Assembly (NCBI GenBank): GCA_964438865.1
Contig: CAYTMI010000001.1
Location: forward strand, 611,895-675,894
Reading direction: 5' to 3'
Length of the DNA: 64,000 bases
From: G016234445 sp964438865
Lineage (GTDB): Bacteria > Chloroflexota > Dehalococcoidia > Tepidiformales > Tepidiformaceae
In this document: positions 57,442-64,000 of the stretch, piece by piece
Layout: every line of letters starts with the position of its first letter
Numbering within the stretch: the stretch's first letter is position 1
Program-made: the position numbers and the translations under genes
The notes under the pieces: generated by a model
What the model was told of the DNA's origin: nothing
The model's input: only the letters and a program-made list of their open reading frames with translations
Databases searched by the model: none

Positions 57442-59394
57442 CTACCCCGGCTCCCCCAGGTGGCCCTTGAACCACCCCAGCACCCGCGTCAGCACGTCCT
57501 CCCGGTGTTCGGGCGGGCCGATCCGGAGGAAAAGGTGCGACCCGCCGGGGTAGCGCGCCAGTTCGACTTCGCAGCCAGCCTTCTTCAGGGTCACGAACAT
57601 CTGCTCCGATTGCCCCACCGGACAGCGTTCGTCGGCCTCGCCCTGGATGATCAGCGTCGGCGTCTTCGTCTTGTGCGCCCGCTGCGAAGGCGAGTGGGTG
57701 GCGTACCATTCGCGGTCTTCCCATGGCGCCCCGCCCCACTGCAGCGTGCCGAAGAAGTGGGAAATGTCGCTCGTCCCGAACATCGATTCGAGGTCGAAAC
57801 AGGGCGCGCCGCAGACCGCTGCCTTGAAACGATGGTTCTGGGCGATGGTCCAGGCGGTCATGTAGCCGCCGTAGCTGTAGCCCCAGATGCCCGTCCGCGC
57901 GGGGTCGGTGTAGGGCTCCTGGACGGCGCGGTCCATCACCGCCATCAAGTCCAGGTAGTCTTCGCCGCCCCAGTCCTTGGTCACGCGCTGGGTGAAGTCG
58001 CGCCCGTACGAACTCGACCCCCGCGGGTTCGAAAAGACGACGACGAACCCGTTCGTGGCGAGGCACTGCTGGATGGGGTTGAAGCCGTAGCCGTAGAAGC
58101 CGTTGGGCCCGCCGTGGATGTCGAGGACCACCGGGTACTTCTTCGCCGGGTCGAAGTCCGCCGGCTTCAGCAGCCACGCCTCGATGTTCAGCCCGGCGCG
58201 GCTCACGTCGAACCGCTCCCAGCCGGCCGGCGGCATCTCCCGGAACACCGTCGCCCCGTAGCTGGTGACGAATCTCCGCGACCCCTCCTTCCGATCCCAG
58301 ACGGCGATCTCCCCCGTCGAATCCAGGCTCGCGATCGACTGCGCGACGTATCGGCGGGCCGCGTCCGTGCTGAAGCCGACCCGAAGCTCGCGTTCGCCCT
58401 CGATCTGCTCGACGGCGCCGGTTTCGAGGTCGATGACGTAGAGGCCGGCGGCGCCTGCGCGGACCGCCGGGAAAAGCACGTTCCGGGCGTCCGGCCAGGC
58501 CGGGCGCGACGACGGGACGATCGGCGGGAAACCCGCGTCCGGCAGGCACTGGAGGTCGTCGGTTAGGCGCCGGGTCTCGCCGGAAGCGAGGTCGTGCACG
58601 AAGAAGTCGGTCTGGGACGTGTTGCAGGTGTCGCCGACGTAAACGATCCGCGTGCCGTCCGGCGACCAGGCGCAGGTCGCGACGACCCCGCCGTCCGGGG
58701 TGATGAAGCGTACCTCCGCGCCCTCCGCGTCCGCGGGGATCAGCCCGAGCCGGGAAGTCATCCCGTTGTTCGTCGCCACCCCCACCGCCAGTTGCGTGCC
58801 ATCGGGCGACCAGGCAGCGGCCAGGTGGTCGACCGCGGCGGCGGTGACCATGCGCTTCTGGCCCGTCGATACGTCAACCACATAGACCTGTGCGCGGACG
58901 TCGTTGAGGTAGCCGCGGACGTCCTGCTTGTAGTCGATCCGGTTGGTCACGCGGACGGTAGGCGCCGCATCCTTCTTCGGCGGCTCGCCGTTGGGGTTCG
59001 CCGGGTCATGGGCGGCGGTGAACAACAGCCGCGTGCCATCCGGCGACCAGGAGAGTTCGTTCATCCCGCTGTGGTGGCGGGTCACTTCGCGCGCTTCGCC
59101 GCCGCCCATCGGCATCACGAACAGCCCCACCTTCTCGACGCGGTCCGAGGTGAAGGCGAGCGACTGGCCATCTGGCGACCAGCGAGGGCTGGCGTTGACC
59201 TGCCCCGTCCAGGTGAGCCGCCGCGCGCCCGTGCCGTCGATCCCGCAGACCCAGACCTGCGTGTTCCCCTTCTTCGTCTCGCGGTCCGTGGTCGACAGCG
59301 TGTAGGCGACGAGCGTGCCGTCGGGCGAGACCTGGGGGTCCCCCGCGCTCGTGAACCCGTAGACCAGCGCGTCCGGGGTAAGTGGCTTCGGCAT
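57442..59394 (-). CDS. S9 family (prolyl-oligopeptidase-like) serine peptidase
   Basis: A 650-residue S9 peptidase. The first two thirds form a propeller of WSPDG-type blades. The catalytic alpha/beta domain starts near residue 410. The Ser is in GIWGYSYGGYMTAW, the Asp in IIQGEADERCPVGQ, and the His in YPGGSHLFLR. There is no signal peptide, so it works on peptides in the cytoplasm. The start at 59394 (MPKPLTPDALVYG) was chosen over an upstream TTG. AGGAG lies about 10 bases before it. Confidence 0.94.
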   Translation of the reverse strand: MPKPLTPDALVYGFTSAGDPQVSPDGTLVAYTLSTTDRETKKGNTQVWVCGIDGTGARRLTWTGQVNASPRWSPDGQSLAFTSDRVEKVGLFVMPMGGGEAREVTRHHSGMNELSWSPDGTRLLFTAAHDPANPNGEPPKKDAAPTVRVTNRIDYKQDVRGYLNDVRAQVYVVDVSTGQKRMVTAAAVDHLAAAWSPDGTQLAVGVATNNGMTSRLGLIPADAEGAEVRFITPDGGVVATCAWSPDGTRIVYVGDTCNTSQTDFFVHDLASGETRRLTDDLQCLPDAGFPPIVPSSRPAWPDARNVLFPAVRAGAAGLYVIDLETGAVEQIEGERELRVGFSTDAARRYVAQSIASLDSTGEIAVWDRKEGSRRFVTSYGATVFREMPPAGWERFDVSRAGLNIEAWLLKPADFDPAKKYPVVLDIHGGPNGFYGYGFNPIQQCLATNGFVVVFSNPRGSSSYGRDFTQRVTKDWGGEDYLDLMAVMDRAVQEPYTDPARTGIWGYSYGGYMTAWTIAQNHRFKAAVCGAPCFDLESMFGTSDISHFFGTLQWGGAPWEDREWYATHSPSQRAHKTKTPTLIIQGEADERCPVGQSEQMFVTLKKAGCEVELARYPGGSHLFLRIGPPEHREDVLTRVLGWFKGHLGEPG

Positions 59395-59469
59395 GACTCG
59401 CGGCTCCTGCAACAGGTGGCCGCGAGTCTACCACGGGGCGCGGGGGGGCGGTTGCGCCCCCGTTTCTGA

Positions 59470-61146
59470 TTAGCCGATCTTTGCCCAAGTCCCGCAGTTG
59501 CTGCTCTCGAAGCCTACGTCGAGCGGCGACACTGAGACGGTAGGGAGCCACGTGTTGGACCCGCTGGCGATAACCTCCGACGGCAGTCCCCGGAATCCTT
59601 TCAGGCGGGCCCAGTGACACGAGGAGCCCCCTGGCGCGCGCCAAGTTCCCGGAGCGATGTCTGTCCCGACGATGTAGGTCCCCTGCCCGAAGGGTGCCGT
59701 GGGACTCGCTGTCACCGGGGAGAGATCGTTGCTCCACTGGCCGCAGCTTGACGTTCGGAAGATGTCGTTCGGCGCCAACTTGACCACCTGCGGCCCGATC
59801 CCCAGCCGCGAAACGGCCTGCGGAAAGCCCGACCACCCCCAGAAGCACCCATCGATGCCGTCGCGGGTTCGGTACGTCCCCGCGGAGATCTGCACGCCCG
59901 CTACCCAGAAGCCATCTCCAAACGTGATGAAGGCGGAAGTCGGCGTGCCCGTGGGGGTGACAGCTGCGGGCGGCCCGGCAGTCGGCGTGCGGGTTGGCGT
60001 CTTCGTCGACGTGGGCGCTGGCTGGCCGTTTCCGGAGGCGGAGTCTGCCGCGACCGCCGGTGCTACGACCTTCTTCCTCGCGCCGGAAGGCGGCGGCGGC
60101 TTCGTTGCCGTCGAGGTCGGCGTCGCGCCGGGGCTGGGCGCGGAGACCGTCTTTGTGGGCGTATGGGTTGCTGTGGGCGTCGCGGCTGCTGGCTGTTCGG
60201 TGAAGAGGTTCACGGTGCACCCCATCAACGAGCACGCCCAGGTCAAGTCCTGGATAACCTCGCTGGTCACCCTTCTCCCGAAGTTGAAACTCGTGGCGCC
60301 GTTGGTGTGGATCGCCGAGATGTAGCCCAGGAAGTACTGATCAAAGTTGACTGAGAAGATGGCGGAGCCACTCTGCCCCGAAAACGTGTCGATCTCGTGG
60401 AGCAGGTGCGTGTCGGTGGCTGACAGAAAGGCCGGCTTGGCGCCCATCCACATGGTCCCTAGAGACTTATCGCCCGGGTATCCGATCATCGCGGGCTGAT
60501 AGTCTGGCCGTTGGAGCGTTGAGGTGAGGTGGGACGCGATGTTGAAGCTCCCTGCCATGGTGGACAGCGCCGAGTCCGCCAGTGTGATGATCCCCCAGTC
60601 GAACTCCACGTCCCCCGGATTCGCGTACCACTCGTCGGGGACCCACCAATCGACGCCCCACTGGAACCCGAACGGCTCGGCTGCCCCGTTCCTGCCCGGG
60701 ACCACCCTGATGTCTCGTACCCATCCCGTCTCGTCGTACAGGCAGTGGGCCGCTGTGAGAACGGAGTTTGGCCCAACAATGGTTCCCGAGCAGTGTCCGA
60801 CGAAGAAGCCTAAGTCGTCGTAGAGCCCCAGGAACACGATCGCACTGAAAGGGAACGCCGAAGTATTCGTTACCTGCACGCGCTCGTCCGCACCGAGGAC
60901 GTTCTGGCTCCCGACCTCCCCTACCCGCGGCGTCGCTAAGGCGGGTTCCCCAATGTACTCGGGGACAATGTCGGCGGCGTGGAACACGTGGCCCTGTCGC
61001 TCGGCGCGCGCCTCCTGAACTTGGGGCTGCGCGCCGCTTAGCAGCCCGAGAACTCCAAGGAAGAGGCCGACCGAGCTGACTAAGCCAACGAGAGTCCGGC
61101 GGCGATTCGCAGTCACTCGGAGATCGAGTCGCGTCTTCTTGATCAT
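59470..61146 (-). CDS. Secreted V8-like (S1B) serine protease with repeated C-terminal domain
   Basis: A 558-residue exported protease. Signal segment LVGLVSSVGLFLGVLGLLSG; catalytic His in VLTAAHCLYD, Asp in DVEFDWGIITL, Ser in FSGQSGSAIFS. The type is glutamyl-endopeptidase-like. A Thr/Pro linker leads to two copies of a domain with GTYRTRDGIDGCFWGW and GTWRAPGGSSCHWARL, each closing with a C-G-x-W segment. These repeats may bind the surface. Base composition is lower in GC than around it. TATATA and AGGGGGG precede ATG 61146. Confidence 0.9.
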   Translation of the reverse strand: MIKKTRLDLRVTANRRRTLVGLVSSVGLFLGVLGLLSGAQPQVQEARAERQGHVFHAADIVPEYIGEPALATPRVGEVGSQNVLGADERVQVTNTSAFPFSAIVFLGLYDDLGFFVGHCSGTIVGPNSVLTAAHCLYDETGWVRDIRVVPGRNGAAEPFGFQWGVDWWVPDEWYANPGDVEFDWGIITLADSALSTMAGSFNIASHLTSTLQRPDYQPAMIGYPGDKSLGTMWMGAKPAFLSATDTHLLHEIDTFSGQSGSAIFSVNFDQYFLGYISAIHTNGATSFNFGRRVTSEVIQDLTWACSLMGCTVNLFTEQPAAATPTATHTPTKTVSAPSPGATPTSTATKPPPPSGARKKVVAPAVAADSASGNGQPAPTSTKTPTRTPTAGPPAAVTPTGTPTSAFITFGDGFWVAGVQISAGTYRTRDGIDGCFWGWSGFPQAVSRLGIGPQVVKLAPNDIFRTSSCGQWSNDLSPVTASPTAPFGQGTYIVGTDIAPGTWRAPGGSSCHWARLKGFRGLPSEVIASGSNTWLPTVSVSPLDVGFESSNCGTWAKIG

Positions 61147-61289
61147 AGGCCCCCCTTATATACACCTCCCCCGCGACATCTCTTGTCGTTTCTCAAAGCG
61201 CTCGCTAAGAAATCTTCAGGAATTCGTCTCATTCGCCTTCGGAGCGCGTGAGGCGTACATTCCCGCCCAACTCCCCACGGGCGGCACGC

Positions 61290-61991
61290 ATGAATGATCT
61301 CCTCGAGATGATCGACTCCTTCAATCGAAAGGAGCGGTACTTCGTCTTCACCCAGGCCAGCGGCAACTCCAGCTTCACGCTCGGCCCAGAGTTCCGTGCG
61401 GATCTCTCAAAGGCGACAGGAGCCGCGGTACCCCAGGACGCCCGGGCATACATCGACTACCACCTGGACTGGCTCCACGCCGCTGTGCACATGGCGACCA
61501 CGCCTTCCGGCGGTGCTGTGCGGGAGAACGGTGACACGTCTCCTGCGCCTCCGGGCGCCGTGCCTCGTGTGTCCAACGGAAATCAGGAGGACATCGACCT
61601 CGTAGTTGCCTATGAGGAAGCGAACGCCACATGGCTGATCCTAGTTGAGGCGAAGGCCGACACGGGCTGGACCAACTCGCAGATGTCGCGGAAGGCGGCT
61701 CGGCTCGGCGACATTTTTGGCCAGGGCAAAACCGTCACAGGCTCTGCAATCCACCCCGTGTTCTGCCTCTGGTCGCCGGGGCGGCCCTTTGGCCTCATCA
61801 CCCGCGATTGGCCGGAGTGGATGCTCTCAGGAGCCGTTGGTCCTCGCTCCCCGGAACCAGCCTGGCTGGAACTCGCCATGCCTCCGGGCAGGAAGAAAGT
61901 GATCGGCTGCGACTCCAACGGCAATCCATCCTCGGAACGGAAATTCTGGACGGTGCAGGAGATTCGGGCCGCCAGTGCCTCGGTCGAGTGA
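61290..61991 (+). CDS. PD-(D/E)XK-like nuclease-fold protein
   Basis: A 233-residue stand-alone protein. The central EDIDLVVAYEEANATWLILVEAK has the Asp and E-x-K residues of a PD-(D/E)XK active site (written here as DIDLVV ... LVEAKADTGW). The following helix has SQMSRKAARLGDIFG. This fits restriction-endonuclease-like or DNA-repair nucleases. No methyltransferase or defence partner lies beside it. The AT-richer composition and the neighbouring protease gene suggest transferred DNA. ATG 61290 starts it; an upstream in-frame GTG at 61248 is less likely. Confidence 0.72.
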   Translation: MNDLLEMIDSFNRKERYFVFTQASGNSSFTLGPEFRADLSKATGAAVPQDARAYIDYHLDWLHAAVHMATTPSGGAVRENGDTSPAPPGAVPRVSNGNQEDIDLVVAYEEANATWLILVEAKADTGWTNSQMSRKAARLGDIFGQGKTVTGSAIHPVFCLWSPGRPFGLITRDWPEWMLSGAVGPRSPEPAWLELAMPPGRKKVIGCDSNGNPSSERKFWTVQEIRAASASVE

Positions 61992-62412
61992 GAGCCGCGT
62001 GACCAACACCCCCAACCGGTCGGACAGGTAAACCTGGAAGCCCGGCGACATTGTTCTTCCGCAGTGCGTAAATTGCCGATGGCTCCAGCTGCGCGCGAGT
62101 GGCCCCCCGTTGCGGTTCCCCCACCCACTCCTGTAGGGATTCCCCTCTCAAGGAGCTCGCCGCGCCCGCATCTCCACCGGCCGCCACCAACCCATCACCT
62201 TCGCCACCAGTTCCCCAACCCATCCCACCACCCATCTCCAACGCCCCCGGGCGCCCACCCGAATCTGGCCAGCGCCTATCTCCACCATCCCAACGGCCCG
62301 TCTTCTCCTTCGTCAGAAGAACCCTAGGAGCCTGTGCGTTTCCTTTGCTGTGAGGGTCGGGGATCCTGTGAGCGCTTCCCCTGCCTCTTTCGCCCCGTCT
62401 GTGTTCAGATGG
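61992..62412. other. 421-base stretch without a convincing gene, upstream of obg
   Basis: The stretch is strongly pyrimidine-biased on the plus strand (runs such as CCGCCACCAACCCATCACC). ORFs in it have Pro/His/Ser-only composition and no start signals. It contains a G-quadruplex motif on the minus strand at 62213-62233. No RNA gene was recognised. Confidence 0.6.
62213..62233 (-). other. G-quadruplex motif
   Basis: On the minus strand GGG-TGGT-GGG-AT-GGG-TT-GGGG, four G-tracts with 2-4 base loops, fits a stable G4 rule. It is 180 bases before obg and lies on the template strand for obg transcription. Confidence 0.55.
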
Positions 62413-63741
62413 ATGGACATGCTTGACGCAATCACCATCCAGGTGGCCGGTGGGATCGGCGGCCACGGGCTCACCAGCTTCCACCGCGAGAAGTTCGTCC
62501 CCAAGGGCGGGCCCGACGGTGGTGACGGCGGCCGTGGCGGCCGTGTCTACCTCCGCGCCGTCGATGACGTCTACACCCTCGAACAGTACCGCTCGAAGAA
62601 GAAGTTCCGTGCCGGTCCTGGCGGCAACGGCGGCCCGGCCCTCCGCCACGGCGCGGTCGGCGCCGACCTGACGCTGCAAGTGCCGGCCGGCACGGTGGTC
62701 ACCGACGGGGAGACCGGCGACGTGATCGCGGACCTCGTCCACGTCGGCGATGAGGTGCTGGTCGCGCACGGCGGCCGCGGCGGCTGGGGCAACAAGCGCT
62801 TCGCCAGCAGCACGAACCAGGCGCCGAACTTCTCCCAGAAGGGCCACGACGGCGAAGTCATCGATACCCGGCTCGAACTGCGGCTCCTGGCCGACGTCGG
62901 GCTCATCGGGCTGCCGAACGCCGGCAAGTCGACGCTCCTCGCGGCGATGTCGAACGCGAAGCCGAAGATCGCCTCCTATCCGTTCACCACGCTCGAGCCG
63001 ATGCTTGGGGTCGTGCTTTCCGGCTACGACCGCTTCACGATGGCGGACCTGCCGGGCCTCGTCGAAGGGGCGAGCGAAGGCTACGGGCTTGGCTTCGAAT
63101 TCCTCAAGCACATCCGCCGCTGCCGCGTCCTCTTCCACCTCGTCGACAGCACATCGCCCGACCCGGTGACCGACTTCGAACTGATCGAGGGCGAACTCCG
63201 CGCCTACGACCCGACGCTGGACCAGGTCGCGCGCGTGGTGGCGGTCACGAAGGTCGACCTCGGCTGGGAGGGCGCGCAGGCCTCCGCCGCGACGCTTGCG
63301 TCCCACCTGGGAAAGCCGGTGCGCCTGATCGCCGCGATTCTCCCGGATGAGAACATCGGGGCGTTCCCGGGTGGGAATACCGGCGCCGATGTCCCCGGCG
63401 GGAAGCTCCCATTTGGGATGGATGAACTGGCCGCGGAACTGATGGCGCTGGTGAAGGCCGAACGCGCCCTCGCGGCCGAGGCGGCGGCAGCCGAACTCCA
63501 CGTCATCCGGCCGGAATCGCGCGAGCGCTTCACGGTCGAGCAGGCCGGCGCCGGCGCGTTCGTCGTCGAAGGGAACCGGGTGGTGCAGTTCGTGGAGATG
63601 ATGGACACCGAAATGGAAGGCTCGCGCGCCGAAGTCGACCGCCGGCTGGAGCGCTGGGGCGTGGGCAAGGCCCTGCGGCGGATCGGCATGAAGGTCGGGG
63701 ACAAGGTCACCTTCGGGGACACGACGATCGAGTGGGAGTGA
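62413..63741 (+). CDS. obg: GTPase Obg/CgtA
   Basis: A 442-residue Obg. The glycine-rich Obg domain occupies about 1-155 (GGIGGHGLTSFHREKFVPKGG, read as GGIGGHGLTSFHR then EKFVPKGG). The G domain spans about 160-325 (GLPNAGKST for G1, FTTLEP for G2, DLPGLVEGA for G3, TKVD for G4). The C-terminal OCT domain covers about 355-440. Obg links 50S assembly to growth and the stringent response. ATG 62413 was chosen; ATG 62419 is nearly equal. A 21-residue longer frame upstream is not family-like. Confidence 0.96.
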   Translation: MDMLDAITIQVAGGIGGHGLTSFHREKFVPKGGPDGGDGGRGGRVYLRAVDDVYTLEQYRSKKKFRAGPGGNGGPALRHGAVGADLTLQVPAGTVVTDGETGDVIADLVHVGDEVLVAHGGRGGWGNKRFASSTNQAPNFSQKGHDGEVIDTRLELRLLADVGLIGLPNAGKSTLLAAMSNAKPKIASYPFTTLEPMLGVVLSGYDRFTMADLPGLVEGASEGYGLGFEFLKHIRRCRVLFHLVDSTSPDPVTDFELIEGELRAYDPTLDQVARVVAVTKVDLGWEGAQASAATLASHLGKPVRLIAAILPDENIGAFPGGNTGADVPGGKLPFGMDELAAELMALVKAERALAAEAAAAELHVIRPESRERFTVEQAGAGAFVVEGNRVVQFVEMMDTEMEGSRAEVDRRLERWGVGKALRRIGMKVGDKVTFGDTTIEWE

Positions 63742-63755
63742 GGTCTACCGGGTGC

Positions 63756-63761
63756 TACAAT
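63756..63761 (+). promoter_or_regulatory. TANNNT -10 element (TACAAT), leaderless
   Basis: TACAAT-TAGTCCC-ATG gives 7-base spacing to the VapB-like start at 63769. Confidence 0.55.
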
Positions 63762-63768
63762 TAGTCCC

Positions 63769-63984
63769 ATGACACACGTCGTTCGGCTACAGCGCCACCT
63801 CACGTCGGAGACCCTCGACCTGCCCGAAGCGCGGGAGTTCCTTGGCCGGGACGTTGAGATCGTGATCCGGGAAGTTGAACCGGCCGACGCGGCTCTCAAC
63901 CGATACCCGCTCCGGGGCTCCGTCCTGCGATTCGACGACCCGTTCGAACCAGTCGCGCCAGACGACTGGGAAGCAGCTGAGTGA
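63769..63984 (+). CDS. VapB/Phd-like antitoxin
   Basis: A 71-residue protein. The N-terminal DNA-binding-like half (HVVRLQRHLTSETLDLPEA) is followed by the acidic tail YPLRGSVLRFDDPFEPV and ending DDWEAAE. That tail is typical of antitoxins paired with PIN-domain toxins. The stop overlaps the next start as GTGA. A TANNNT element 7 bases upstream predicts a leaderless mRNA. Confidence 0.8.
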   Translation: MTHVVRLQRHLTSETLDLPEAREFLGRDVEIVIREVEPADAALNRYPLRGSVLRFDDPFEPVAPDDWEAAE

Positions 63985-64000
63985 TCCTCCTCGACACCCA
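63981..64000 (+). CDS. VapC-like PIN-domain toxin (5' end only)
   Basis: Only VILLDT and the next two bases are in the window. The GTG start overlapping the antitoxin stop and the LLDT strand, which contains the first catalytic Asp of PIN domains, make a VapC toxin likely. The gene continues past the right edge. Confidence 0.6.

Noticed and set aside
62064..62327. 87-codon ORF upstream of obg
   Set aside because: Almost only Pro, His and Ser, produced by a C-rich tract, with no start signals.
61798..63501. 567-codon minus-strand frame opposite obg
   Set aside because: Antisense shadow. Obg motifs on the plus strand are complete.
1..64000. tRNA or rRNA genes
   Set aside because: No cloverleaf with GGTTCGAATCC-type T-arm or rRNA-like stretch was noticed in the non-coding gaps. 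A covariance-model scan was not possible here.

Overview
The window looks like chromosomal DNA of a high-GC bacterium, most likely a member of the Chloroflexota. No rRNA gene is present to prove this. The clues are secreted proteins with Pro/Thr-rich linkers (sortase, S1 protease, transglycosylase), an F420-type oxidoreductase, a class III-type PHA synthase, TadG- and DUF5667-type genes, and a very large single-chain acyl-CoA carboxylase. Most genes are ordinary chromosomal ones in short, overlapping operons (ATGA, TGATG and GTGA junctions). A prominent feature is how often a TANNNT hexamer sits 6-8 bases before a start codon with no ribosome-binding site. This predicts many leaderless mRNAs.

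Layout. 1-9.1 kb: a partial GAF sensor, an M23 peptidase, an alpha/beta hydrolase with a DsbA-like lipoprotein, an ORF6N protein, a transaldolase-like aldolase, a GNAT, a thioredoxin-like lipoprotein, a P450, an MBL hydrolase and a phasin-like gene. 9.1-12.7 kb: a thiol/redox block (TlpA-like, two small thioredoxin-fold proteins, a DUF3179 lipoprotein, a Crp/Fnr regulator) lying between two direct copies of the phasin 3' end. Two GTGA-N6-TCAC palindromes fall at class II activator positions, which suggests a small local regulon. 12.9-22 kb: Uma2, PhaC, SUI1, malic enzyme, PAC2, a GH10-like lipoprotein with an FAD oxidoreductase, and an interrupted small ORF. 21.2-26.1 kb: two ECF sigma factor/membrane-partner pairs side by side. 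One partner carries a 39-bp coding tandem repeat containing a 100-N assembly gap. A TadG-like gene follows. 26.1-35 kb: cupin, MenA, the single-chain carboxylase, a HigBA-like/DUF3467 operon with its operator, and a PP2C-like/membrane/propeller protein.

35-37.2 kb: a decayed REP-associated transposase with inverted repeats and REP-like sequences, a divergent HxlR/YceI pair, and a SnoaL-like protein. 37.2-49 kb is the chromosome-maintenance region: M16 peptidase, RidA, ParB, ParA, a PfkB-type kinase with an apparent ACG start, KhpB, YidC, a BamB-like lipoprotein, a parS-like cluster, a LAGLIDADG protein, YidD, RnpA, RpmH and a soluble-type lytic transglycosylase. The rpmH-rnpA-yidD-yidC-khpB block normally runs without a break. 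Here the LAGLIDADG gene, the parS cluster and the lipoprotein gene lie inside it. 48.9-64 kb: alanine racemase, an MFS protein, a universal stress protein, a deazaflavin-dependent nitroreductase-like protein, ketopantoate reductase, HPRT, an LLM oxidoreductase, an MBL hydrolase, a sortase, an S9 peptidase, a V8-like protease, a PD-(D/E)XK-like protein, Obg, and a VapBC pair cut by the window edge.

Stretches of visibly lower GC (about 18.2-19.0, 30.9-32.3 and 59.5-62.0 kb) and three small dispersed REP-like families mark the accessory content. No tRNA, rRNA, CRISPR array or intact prophage was recognised.
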